Shown here: positions 34,821-42,548 of the stretch, piece by piece
How positions within the stretch are numbered: the stretch's first letter is position 1
Layout: every line of letters begins with the position of its first letter
Assembly: GCA_964434165.1 (NCBI GenBank)
Contig: CAYSUS010000023.1
Location: 17,641-81,640, forward strand
Length of the DNA stretch: 64,000 nt
From: CAYSUS01 sp964434165
GTDB lineage: Bacteria > Planctomycetota > Planctomycetia > Pirellulales > Thermoguttaceae
Reading direction: 5' to 3'
The notes under the pieces: generated by a model
Seen by the model: the letters and a program-made list of their open reading frames with translations, nothing else
Databases searched by the model: none
Told to the model about the DNA's origin: nothing
Made by a program: the position numbers and the translations under genes

Positions 34821-35549
34821 TCACGCCCTGTCACGGCAAAATGCGGCGAATCGGGAAAGCACCCGATCGCCCAGGGCCTGCACTCGCGGCAGCGCCTCCG
34901 GCAGTCGGGCAAGCACCCCCCGAGGGTCGATGTCGTCCAGCCCAGCGACCTCGTCCCGGTTCTCCGGGACCGCGAACCACGACTCGACCAGGTCTCGGGT
35001 CATCTCGACGTGGAATTGCAGCCCCCACGCCGACGTCCCGTATCGGAACGCCTGGTGAACGCACAGCTCGCTCCTGGCCAGGTGTACGGCGCGGTCGGGC
35101 AGCTCAAACGTGTCGCCGTGCCACTGAAACACAACCTGCGAGGGCGCCACGCCTTCGAAGAGCGGATCGGCTTCGGCCTCGGGCGTAAGCCGGATCTCGT
35201 ACCAGCCGATCTCCTTGCGCGGGTTCGGAGACACCCGCGCGCCCAGGGCCTTGGCCAGGAGTTGAGACCCAAGACAGACGCCCAGGGTCGGCAGCTCCCG
35301 CTCAAGGGCCTCTCGGATCCAGTGCACTTCCAGATCCAGGCAGGGGAATCGCTCCACCTGATCGACGTTCATCGGGCCACCAAGAACCACCAGGCCTGCC
35401 GCGCCCCCCAGCGGAAGGGCCATCGGCGGATCGCGAGGCCGGCGATACAACTCCACGGTTTGCCAGCTCAGCCCCGCGGACTCAAGGCACGGGGCGAGCA
35501 TGCCCAACGTCTCGTGAGGCACGTGCTGGAGGACGAGGACGGGCTTCAT
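34821..35549 (-). CDS. Class I glutamine amidotransferase-like protein (GMP-synthase-like)
   Basis: This protein has 242 residues with the class I triad visible: the nucleophilic Cys in LPTLGVCLGSQLLA and the His-Glu pair of WGLQFHVEMT. GLVVLGGPMNVDQVE is the oxyanion strand. It is a stand-alone domain of the kind annotated as 'glutamine amidotransferase' or gamma-glutamyl-type hydrolase. The acceptor partner is unknown. The final 50 residues (PENRDEVAGLDDIDPRGV) extend the helical C-terminus. It lies 247 bases upstream of the FecR-like gene on the same strand. Confidence 0.88.
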   Translation of the reverse strand: MKPVLVLQHVPHETLGMLAPCLESAGLSWQTVELYRRPRDPPMALPLGGAAGLVVLGGPMNVDQVERFPCLDLEVHWIREALERELPTLGVCLGSQLLAKALGARVSPNPRKEIGWYEIRLTPEAEADPLFEGVAPSQVVFQWHGDTFELPDRAVHLARSELCVHQAFRYGTSAWGLQFHVEMTRDLVESWFAVPENRDEVAGLDDIDPRGVLARLPEALPRVQALGDRVLSRFAAFCRDRA

Positions 35550-36225
35550 ACCGAGTTACCCCAGCGGACCGCGCCGCGGAAACACATAACCCCATTGTGG
35601 GGGAACCCGGCGCACCCGGCAAGCCGCGAGCGGCCGGGGCGGGCGCGCGTAAACGACAACGTCATGTAGCTTTGCAACATTCGCCCGGGACTGGGCCCGC
35701 GCGCGTTGGTCAACGGAACCGCGCGGTTCCAGTTTGTGACACCACAATGAGGGGTAAGAAATCGCAAGTCTATATCAGGATTATGGTTGCGGGCAGAAGC
35801 GGCGAATAGGGGGAGCGCTGCCATCGTTCGCAATCCTCGGCGACGGTTCCGGGACAACAGGCCGCCACCTCCAGGCCGAATCTCCGCGGCCAACCCACGG
35901 CACACGATCGAGGTCGCCTCGACGCCATTTTTTCCCGACGGCTGCCAGGCGGCAATCGCGAGAATTGTGCCAGGTTCGACGGCGTGGGGGACCCGCGCGC
36001 GGCGACTGCACTCTGCTCTCGGGCGCCTCCCCAAGCATGGCGGGAACGCCGAGACGTGAGGCCGCCGCTCACACCCCCTCGGCGTGCGGAGTCTGGCCTT
36101 CTATCCCGCGGTTTGCTACGCTGGACGGCTGTACGCTTGTATCATGCCGCACCCGGCACGAACCGGGCGCACCGTCCCGGTGTCTGGCCGGGCAAGCCCG
36201 AACGGAGACCCCAGGGAGACCCAGG
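35550..36225. other. Divergent intergenic region with a perfect 16-bp palindrome
   Basis: This 676-base space lies between the amidotransferase and the YkgJ-like gene. I see no gene in it. It contains GGAACCGCGCGGTTCC at 35715-35730, a perfect palindrome suited to a dimeric regulator, and a locally AT-richer stretch at 35755-35790. Confidence 0.6.
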
Positions 36226-36693
36226 ATGGCGACCGCCACGACGCAGCAGCCCACCCCGCAGCAGGCCCGGACCAAGCCGCGGCGCGAGGACCTCAGGCCG
36301 GGCGAGAACCTCTGCATGCACTGCACGGCGAAGTGCTGCCAGTATTTCGCCCTGCCCTTGGAGGAGCCCACCGAGTTGGAGGACTACGAGCACATGCGGT
36401 GGTTCCTCCTGCACGACCGGGCCTCGATCTTCACGGACGATGAGGACTGGTACCTGATGGTCCACACGACCTGCAAGAAGCTGCGGCCGGACAACATGTG
36501 CGGCATCTACGAGACCCGGCCGCAGATTTGCCGCAAGTACAGCACCACCGAGTGCGAGTACGAGGACGACTGGTGCTACGAGCGGTACTTCGAGACGGCC
36601 GAGCAGGTCGCCGAGTACACCGAGGCCGTGCTCGGCCCGCAGGGCAAGAAGCTAATGCGTTCGCCCAAGCCCAACCCGCTGAAGGTGGTCTAG
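36226..36693 (+). CDS. YkgJ-family cysteine cluster protein
   Basis: This protein has 155 residues from the ATG at 36226, after GGGAGACCCAGG. It contains the zinc- or iron-chelating pattern of the YkgJ/CxxCxxCC family: CMHCTAKCCQYFALPL near 31-45, then CKKLRPDNMCGIYETRPQICRKY and CEYEDDWCYERYF. The family is broad and functionally open; metal binding is the only safe statement. It precedes hisS by 95 bases on the same strand. Confidence 0.9.
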   Translation: MATATTQQPTPQQARTKPRREDLRPGENLCMHCTAKCCQYFALPLEEPTELEDYEHMRWFLLHDRASIFTDDEDWYLMVHTTCKKLRPDNMCGIYETRPQICRKYSTTECEYEDDWCYERYFETAEQVAEYTEAVLGPQGKKLMRSPKPNPLKVV

Positions 36694-36718
36694 GGGCAAA
36701 TGGCGACTGGCCGCACGG

Positions 36719-36782
36719 GTTGTCGTTTCTTCGCCATTCGTCATTGGTTCTTCGTCTTTCCTTCGTCCTTCGTCATTCCCCA
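36719..36782 (+). repeat. Pyrimidine-rich TTCGTC/TTCGCC repeat, copy 1
   Basis: This low-complexity run repeats units such as TTCGCCATTCGTCATT and TTCGTCCTTCGTCATT. A similar run occurs at 38637-38680. Both lie immediately upstream of start codons (hisS and the HYExAFE gene). Confidence 0.7.
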
Positions 36783-36788
36783 CCGACC

Positions 36789-38126
36789 GTGTCCACGCCT
36801 CGCATCCAGCCCCGCACCCTGAAAGGCTTCCGCGACTACCTGCCGGAGGCGATGATCCCGCGCGAGAAGCTGATCGAGACGGCGCGGCGCGTGTATCGCA
36901 GCTACGGTTTCAGCCCCATCGACACCCCGGCCCTGGAGTACCTGGAGATCCTCGCCGGCAAGGGGGGCGAGGAGACCGACAAGCAGCTCTACAAGTTCCA
37001 GGACCACGGCGAGCGCTGGGTGGGCATGCGGTTCGACCTGACCGTGCCGCTGGCGCGGTTCGCCGCCCAGCACCTCGCCGAGCTGGGCACGCCCTTCAAG
37101 CGCTATCACATCGGCACGGTCTGGAGGGGGGAGAACACCCAGCGGGGCCGCTACCGCGAGTTCATGCAGTGCGACTTCGACACGATCGGCACGCGGAGCG
37201 CCGCCGCCGACGTGGAGACCGTGCTGGTGATCCACGATCTTCTCCGGGCGATCGGCTTCGACGCGTTCACCGTGCGCGTCAACAACCGCATGGTGCTCAA
37301 CGGCCTGTTGGAGCGGCTCGACCTGGCCGCCGCGCAGGTGCCGATCCTCCGCGCCCTGGACAAGCTCGACAAGACCGGGCCCGACCAGGTGGCCGAGGAG
37401 ATGCAGTCCGCCGCCGGCACCACGGCCGCGCAGGCCCGGGAGATCCTCCGCCTGGCCGCCATCTCGGGCACCAACGACGAGGTCCTCGCGCAGCTCGGCC
37501 CCCTGGTGGCCGCAAGCGAGAAGGGCCGCGAAGGGGCCGAACGCCTCAGGGAGGTCCTCGCCGGCGTGCGCGCGGCCGGCGTGCCCGACGACCGCGTGCA
37601 ACTGAGCGTGTCGATCGCCCGGGGGCTCGACTATTACACCGGGGTGGTCTTCGAGACGTTCCTCGGGGCGCTGCCGGGCATCGGCAGCGTCTGCTCGGGC
37701 GGGCGTTACGACAACCTGGCCGAGCTGTACACCAACCAGGAGCTGCCGGGCATCGGGGCCTCGCTCGGGCTGGACCGCCTGCTGGCCGCCATGGAGGAGC
37801 TGGGCATGGTCGAGAAGGTGGCCACGCCCGCCCCGGTGTTCGTCCCGTATTTCGACAGGGGCCGGCTTGGCGACTACCTCGCCCTGGCCGCGGCGATTCG
37901 CCGCGCGGGAATCGGCGTGGAGGTCTATCCCGACGCCAGGAAGCTGGGGCAGCAACTGAAGTACGCCGACCGCCGGGGCTTCCGCATCGCGCTGATCGCC
38001 GGCGCCAGCGAGTTCGAGACCGGCACGATCCAGGTCAAGGACCTCGCGGAGAAGACCCAGCAGGACGTGCCTTTGGAGCCGGACGCGGCAAGCGTGATTG
38101 AGGCGCTGCACCGCATCCTGCAGTAG
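36789..38126 (+). CDS. hisS: Histidyl-tRNA synthetase
   Basis: This 445-residue class II synthetase attaches histidine to tRNA-His. I chose the GTG at 36789 because VSTPRIQPRTLKGFRDYLPE is the family start. Motif 2 and the histidine-binding loops are visible: RFDLTVPLAR, RYHIGTVWRGENTQRGRYREFMQCDFDTIG, SIARGLDYYTGVVFE and GIGASLGLDRLL. The C-terminal anticodon-binding domain starts near VFVPYFDRG. The ribosome site is hidden by the pyrimidine-rich repeat immediately upstream, so translation may depend on coupling from the YkgJ-like gene. Confidence 0.95.
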   Translation: MSTPRIQPRTLKGFRDYLPEAMIPREKLIETARRVYRSYGFSPIDTPALEYLEILAGKGGEETDKQLYKFQDHGERWVGMRFDLTVPLARFAAQHLAELGTPFKRYHIGTVWRGENTQRGRYREFMQCDFDTIGTRSAAADVETVLVIHDLLRAIGFDAFTVRVNNRMVLNGLLERLDLAAAQVPILRALDKLDKTGPDQVAEEMQSAAGTTAAQAREILRLAAISGTNDEVLAQLGPLVAASEKGREGAERLREVLAGVRAAGVPDDRVQLSVSIARGLDYYTGVVFETFLGALPGIGSVCSGGRYDNLAELYTNQELPGIGASLGLDRLLAAMEELGMVEKVATPAPVFVPYFDRGRLGDYLALAAAIRRAGIGVEVYPDARKLGQQLKYADRRGFRIALIAGASEFETGTIQVKDLAEKTQQDVPLEPDAASVIEALHRILQ

Positions 38127-38139
38127 GAGCGCGGCGGAC

Positions 38140-38592
38140 ATGAAGAGCTCCAGCCCGACGAACAAGGTGCCCGGCCAGGGGCAGAACCTCTACCCGCAGA
38201 AACAGCAGGAAATGCTGGCTGCGGGCGCGAGTCTGGTGGAAATCGACGTGACGCGCGTGGGGCGCCGCGTGCTTTCCGTGCCGCAGCAGCGCGTGCCGCC
38301 CCGTTGCTGCGCCACCTGCCAGGCCATGGTGCGCCGGGCCCGGCAGCCGGAAAAGGCCGAGGTCGATCCCATGCCGCTGGATCGCACGCTGCCGTGGATT
38401 TGCGTGCCGCTGCGACAGACCGACGCCGACGTGGCTTTGGATCTTCAGGCCCTGGTCGAGCTGTGCTGCGCCAACGGGTGCTACGACGACCTGGAGCCCC
38501 GGTCCGAGCCCAGCCCCGCGCTCGACGCGGCCGACGCCGCGCGGGGCGACCAGTGGCTGCGGGAGAAGGGCGTGCGTCCAGGGGGGAGTTGA
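38140..38592 (+). pseudogene. 5'-truncated DUF4058 gene remnant
   Basis: The frame encodes 150 residues that correspond by recall to the C-terminal half of DUF4058 proteins (about 250 residues, normally beginning MPSPFPGMDPYLE). The similarity starts at SSSPTNKVPGQGQNLYPQKQQEMLAAGASLVEID, the middle of the domain, only 13 bases after the hisS stop. The N-terminal 100 or so residues are absent. Several consensus tyrosine, arginine and tryptophan positions now read Cys or Arg (CCATCQAMVRRARQ, ELCCANGCYDDL), which suggests decay. It may still be translated by coupling to hisS. Confidence 0.75.
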
Positions 38593-38636
38593 TCTCGCGG
38601 CGGAGCATTGGCATCCGGCTGCGCGCCCATTGGTCG

Positions 38637-38680
38637 TTCCTCATTCGCCATTCGCCATTCGTCATTCGCCATTCGTCCTC
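38637..38680 (+). repeat. Pyrimidine-rich CATTCGCCATTCGTC repeat, copy 2
   Basis: Tandem 8-base-like units (CATTCGCC, CATTCGTC) lie directly before the HYExAFE gene start. They are similar to 36719-36782. Confidence 0.7.
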
Positions 38681-38686
38681 GTCCCC

Positions 38687-39235
38687 ATGGCCAATCGCGA
38701 CAACCATTACGAGGCGGCCTTCGAGGAGTATCTCCGCATGCTCCGGCTGCCGTACGTGGCGGTGGACGAGGGGCGGCGGAGCCTGTTGGCCGAGGGGCGG
38801 TCGCTGAAGAGCCTCGACTTCATCGTCTCTTCGCCGGGCGGCCGCACGTGGCTGGTGGACGTCAAGGGCCGTCGGTTCCCGAGCGGCGACCAGACCTGCC
38901 AGTACTGGAAGAACTGGTCCACGCGTGACGACCTGGAGAGCCTCGCCCGGTGGGAGATCGTGTTCGGCGATTCGTTCCGCGGCCTTCTGGTGTTCGCGTT
39001 CAACGTGGCGGGCGATCGGGCGCCACTCTCCGCCGACTTGATGTTCGAGCACCGCGAGGCCCTGTACGGGTTCGTCGGCGTCGAGCTGGCCGACTACGCG
39101 GCCGCCTGCCGGCCGATCTCGCCGAGCTGGGACACGGTGGCCATGCCCACCGCCGCGTTCCGCCGCGTCGCCCGGCCCGCCGCGGAGCTGTTCGGGGCGG
39201 TCGCCGTGGCAAGCGCGGGGAGCGAGAAGCGCTGA
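38687..39235 (+). CDS. HYExAFE family protein
   Basis: This protein has 182 residues from the ATG at 38687. The N-terminus NRDNHYEAAFEEYLRMLRLPYVAVDE carries the family-naming HYExAFE motif, followed by LKSLDFIVSSPGGRTWLVDVKGRRFP. The D...VDVKGR pattern resembles the (P)D-(D/E)xK nuclease core (Asp, then Asp-x-Lys), so a nuclease-like fold is plausible, although activity is unproven. The C-terminal helices are typical. There is no signal peptide. A pyrimidine-rich repeat occupies the ribosome-site region. Confidence 0.85.
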   Translation: MANRDNHYEAAFEEYLRMLRLPYVAVDEGRRSLLAEGRSLKSLDFIVSSPGGRTWLVDVKGRRFPSGDQTCQYWKNWSTRDDLESLARWEIVFGDSFRGLLVFAFNVAGDRAPLSADLMFEHREALYGFVGVELADYAAACRPISPSWDTVAMPTAAFRRVARPAAELFGAVAVASAGSEKR

Positions 39236-39268
39236 TCCGCCGTCCGGCCTTCGCCGTGACCGCACCGG

Positions 39269-39886
39269 TCAGCCTGGGGCCGAGGTCCCGGCCAGAAGCC
39301 GCTGGACAACGACGAAACGGTCGGGCAGGCGCGCGGCCAGGGTCGGATCGGACTGGATCAGCCACTGGCGGACCTGGTGGTAGTCGAACAGGCGCGGCTG
39401 CGTCCCCTGGCCGGCCACGACCGGCTCGGGGAACGACTCGCCGGTGAGGATCCGCTCGCGAAAGGCTCGCTTGTCTTCCTTCAGCAGCGCCGCGACCTGG
39501 GTCAGGGTCACGTGCGCAGGGGCCTTCTCGCCGGCCAAGGCGCCCTCGAGCTGGCGGCGGGCTTTCTGCCACACCGCCAGGGCGGTCGGCGGATCACCCC
39601 CGCACTCCAGGCACTGCACCAGACGGAGCAGGCCCATCGGGTCCTTGCCCGCCCGCTCCAGGGCCTTGGCGAAGTGGCGACCGGACTCGATGCAATCCTG
39701 CCGCGCCTGGCGCCTCGCGGTCTGCGCGTCGATCAGGGCCTGCGCGGCCGACTCCACCTCGCTGGAGCTGGCCAGCGCCATGCGGAGGATGTCCTCGGAG
39801 ATGACCTCCAGTTGAACGCGGTCCCAGTAGTCGCGCACCCGCCGCGCGAAGTCCTGGAACACCGCTTGAAGACCCTCGCCAGCCAT
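39269..39886 (-). CDS. Conserved hypothetical helical protein with excisionase-like C-terminus
   Basis: This 205-residue protein is mostly helical and charged in its first 120 residues, with a CLECGG segment near 92-97. The C-terminal part, LTQVAALLKEDKRAFRERILTGESFPEPVVAGQG...LFDYHQVRQWL, has the pattern of a MerR/excisionase-like winged helix (helix-turn-helix, proline-containing wing, then a helix). I do not recognise a named family. It is convergent with the HYExAFE gene, 33 bases apart. Confidence 0.7.
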   Translation of the reverse strand: MAGEGLQAVFQDFARRVRDYWDRVQLEVISEDILRMALASSSEVESAAQALIDAQTARRQARQDCIESGRHFAKALERAGKDPMGLLRLVQCLECGGDPPTALAVWQKARRQLEGALAGEKAPAHVTLTQVAALLKEDKRAFRERILTGESFPEPVVAGQGTQPRLFDYHQVRQWLIQSDPTLAARLPDRFVVVQRLLAGTSAPG

Positions 39887-40224
39887 GTCGTGTGGTGCGT
39901 GCTTGCTGGTGTCGCGCGCAGGCCGGACGAGCAGGAGTACCCCAGAGCTGCCCCACCGCGCCGCATCCGCCGCGGAGGCGCGACGGGCTGCGCGCAGAAA
40001 CGTCGTCCACCCCTGCTTTGTAGCCCGGCGCGGATCGCCGCGTCAACCGCCGGCTTTCCGAATCGCTCCTTCCCGCGGAGCTACCGTGAGCGTTCCGCAA
40101 GCGGCACTCACGGTCCGCTCACAATCCGGGGCATGCTCACCACGCCGCTTGGCATTTCACGGCGAGATCGGCGATCGAGACTTCCGAAGTCCTGGCGGCT
40201 TCGGAAGTCTGACCTCACGATCCC
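39887..40224. other. Intergenic region containing inverted-repeat copy 2
   Basis: These 338 bases lie between the lactonase stop and the start of the hypothetical gene at 39886. There is no gene in them. The only clear feature is the hairpin at 40178-40210. Confidence 0.55.
40178..40210. repeat. Small inverted-repeat element, copy 2
   Basis: AGACTTCCGAAG (40178-40189) and CTTCGGAAGTCT (40199-40210) form a perfect 12-bp stem with a 9-base loop. The hairpin lies 14 bases past the lactonase stop. It is related to 12262-12316 and 45832-45864. Confidence 0.9.
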
Positions 40225-41409
40225 CTATCGCGGCGGGCTGAGAAACTCCACGCAGACCGGGCGGCCGACCTTCAACTCTTGACCCGTGGGGGCGAGCCTG
40301 CCGGTGTCCTGGTCGATGCGGAAGGCCACCACGTTGTCCGAGTCCTGGTTGGCGGCCAGGAGGTACGCGCCCGACGGATCGATGCCGAAGTTGCGCGGGG
40401 TCCTGCCCCCGGTGGACTGGTGGCCGACGGGCGTCAGACGGCCCGAGTCCCCGTCTACCGCGAAGATGGCAATGCTGTCGTGGCCGCGGTTCGAGCCGTA
40501 CGCGAAACGTCCCGACGGGTGGACCTGGACCTCGGCCGTGGTGTTTTTTCCGTCGAAGCCCTCGGGCAGCGTGGAGAGGGTGTGGATCGCTTCAAGCGCG
40601 CCCTTTGACGCGTCGTACGAGAAGGCGGTGATCGTCGAGGCCAGCTCGTTGATCACGCAGGCGAACCTGCCTGAGGGGTGGAAGTCGAAGTGGCGCGGCC
40701 CCGAGCCGGGCTCCACGGAGGCGAACGCCGGATCATTGGCATGGAGCTTCCCGTTGGCCGCATCCAGGCGATAGATCATCACCTTGTCCAGGCCCAGGTC
40801 GGCCACGAAGGCGAACCGGCCGGCCGCATCGCAGTTGACCGAGTGGGCGTGCGGGCCCTTCTGTCTCCGCGGATCGACGCTGGAGCCCTCGTGCTGGATG
40901 AACGAGGCGGCCTCTTTGAGGCGCCCGTCCTCGCCGATCGGCAGGCAGGCCACGCTGCCGCCGCCGTAGTTGGCGACGAGCACGCACCGGCCCGAGGGAT
41001 CGACCGTCACGTGGCACGGGCCCGGGCCGCCAGAGGACTGCTGGTTGAGCGGGTTGAGCCTGCCGGACTTCGGGTCGATGGCCAGGGCGCTGACGGCCCC
41101 GCCCTTGCCGCCGGGCCCGTACATCTCGCCCACCGCGTAAAGGAACCGCCGGTTGGGATGGATCGCCACGAACGACGGGTTCTTCAGCTCCGCGGCCAGC
41201 TCCGGCTCGCGGAGCTTGCCGTCGCGGCGGTCGAGCCGCGCCACGTAGATCCCCTTGCTCTTCTCGCCGCGCGTATAGGTGCCGAAGTACACCAGCAGCT
41301 CCGCCGGGGCGCCCCCCTCCTCGGCCGCTCGGGCCGAAACGGCACCGGGCAGCACCATTAGCCCCGTCAGAAGCAAAGCCACAAAGATCGGTCGATAGGC
41401 GCGGGACAT
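40225..41409 (-). CDS. Exported lactonase-family seven-bladed beta-propeller
   Basis: This protein has 394 residues from the ATG at 41409, after CTGGAG. A signal peptide (about 1-29, FVALLLTGLMVLPGAVSARA) is followed by a lactonase-family propeller: VYFGTYTRGEKSKGIYVARLD, VAIHPNRRFLYAVGE, VTVDPSGRCVLVANYGGGSVA, HSVNCDAAGRFAFVADLGLDKV, HFDFHPSGRFACVINE and FGIDPSGAYLLAANQDSDNV. Homologues hydrolyse 6-phosphogluconolactone or carboxy-muconate lactones. An exported copy in a planctomycete more likely acts on free sugar lactones. It is divergent from the thioredoxin-TPR gene. Confidence 0.92.
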   Translation of the reverse strand: MSRAYRPIFVALLLTGLMVLPGAVSARAAEEGGAPAELLVYFGTYTRGEKSKGIYVARLDRRDGKLREPELAAELKNPSFVAIHPNRRFLYAVGEMYGPGGKGGAVSALAIDPKSGRLNPLNQQSSGGPGPCHVTVDPSGRCVLVANYGGGSVACLPIGEDGRLKEAASFIQHEGSSVDPRRQKGPHAHSVNCDAAGRFAFVADLGLDKVMIYRLDAANGKLHANDPAFASVEPGSGPRHFDFHPSGRFACVINELASTITAFSYDASKGALEAIHTLSTLPEGFDGKNTTAEVQVHPSGRFAYGSNRGHDSIAIFAVDGDSGRLTPVGHQSTGGRTPRNFGIDPSGAYLLAANQDSDNVVAFRIDQDTGRLAPTGQELKVGRPVCVEFLSPPR

Positions 41410-41603
41410 GGCGGCGTCTCCAGGGACTGCTTCGCGAGATGGGGAGGATGTCGGCCCACAGGCCCCGCCATCATAGACGGGGCTCCGGGCCAGGGCAATT
41501 CCGCGGCGGGGCGGCGACCCGCGTCCCGGGGGCGCGGCGCCTTGCCGCGCCCCGCTCCGCGCATACACTGGAGGTTCATCCATCAACCGAGGAGATCGGA
41601 CCC

Positions 41604-42467
41604 ATGCCGGAGAAATCGCCCTGGATCGTCGAGACCACCGCCGAGCGGTTCGAAGAGGACGTCATCCAGCGCTCGCACAGCCTGCCGGTCGTGGTCGATT
41701 TCTGGGCGGCCTGGTGCCATCCCTGCCGCACGCTGGGCCCGGTGCTGGAGCGGCTGGCCCAGGAGCACGCCGGGGCGTTCATCCTGGTCAAGGCCGACAC
41801 GGAGCAGATGCCCCAGGTGGCCGCGGCGTTCGGCGTGCAGGCGATTCCCGCCGTGTTCGCCGTGCGCGAGGGGGCCGTGGTCCACCAGTTCACCGGGCTC
41901 TTGCCCGAGCCGCAAATCCGCCAGTGGCTCGCGCAGGTGCTTCCCAGCCAGGCGGAGAAGCTGGCGGCCGAGGCCCGGGCGCTGGAGGTGGCCGACCCGC
42001 AGGCGGCCGAGGCCAGGTATCGCCAGGCCCTGGCCGAGTCGCCCAACGACGTGCGGGCCCGGGTGGGTCTTTCCCGGGTGCTCTTGCACCAGGACCGCGC
42101 GAACGAGGCCGAGGAGGCCTTGCGGCCGCTGGTGGAAGCCGACCTGTTGGACCAGGAGGGCCAGGCCGTGCACGCGGAGATCGCCATGCGCCGCGGGGCC
42201 GGCGAGACCGGCAGCCTCCACGAGTGCCGCCAGGCCGCGGAGGCCAACCCCGGCGACATGCAGCTCCAGCTGAACCTGGCCAAGGCCCTGGCCGCGGCGG
42301 GGCGCCATGAGGAGGCCATGCAGACCGCGCTGGCCGTGGTCGAGAGGGACCGGGCCAACTGGGGCGAGCCCGCGCGGGAGCTGATGGTCCAGCTCTTCCA
42401 CCTTCTGGGCGACAGCGATCCGATGGTCAACGACTACCGCCGCAAGCTGGCCATGGCGCTGTATTGA
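41604..42467 (+). CDS. Thioredoxin-TPR protein (CnoX/YbbN-like)
   Basis: This protein has 287 residues from the ATG at 41604, after GAGGAG. The N-terminal thioredoxin fold (about 8-115) has the active site WCHPC (C38 and C41). A TPR-like helical domain follows (about 120-285; AEARYRQALAESPNDVRARVGLSRVLL, GDMQLQLNLAKALAAAGRHEEAM). CnoX proteins are holdase-redox chaperones that hand clients to GroEL and DnaK. It lacks a signal peptide, so is cytosolic. It is convergent with the second Gfo/Idh/MocA gene, separated by a long hairpin. Confidence 0.92.
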   Translation: MPEKSPWIVETTAERFEEDVIQRSHSLPVVVDFWAAWCHPCRTLGPVLERLAQEHAGAFILVKADTEQMPQVAAAFGVQAIPAVFAVREGAVVHQFTGLLPEPQIRQWLAQVLPSQAEKLAAEARALEVADPQAAEARYRQALAESPNDVRARVGLSRVLLHQDRANEAEEALRPLVEADLLDQEGQAVHAEIAMRRGAGETGSLHECRQAAEANPGDMQLQLNLAKALAAAGRHEEAMQTALAVVERDRANWGEPARELMVQLFHLLGDSDPMVNDYRRKLAMALY

Positions 42468-42470
42468 GGC

Positions 42471-42542
42471 GAAGGGGGCTGGCAGCGTTTGCCGCGTAGC
42501 GGCCCGGAGGGTGCTTCGCACGAACGGTGCCTGCCCCCTTCC
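42471..42542 (-). repeat. Structured hairpin repeat family, copy C
   Basis: The outer arms are GAAGGGGGCTGGCA (42471-42484) and TGCCTGCCCCCTTC (42528-42541), complementary with one mismatch. Read on the minus strand, the core resembles copies A and B: TCGTGCGAAGCACCCTCCGG followed by GCCGCTACGCGGCA. It fills almost the whole 81-base gap between two convergent genes and could end both transcripts. Confidence 0.75.
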
Positions 42543-42548
42543 GGACGT

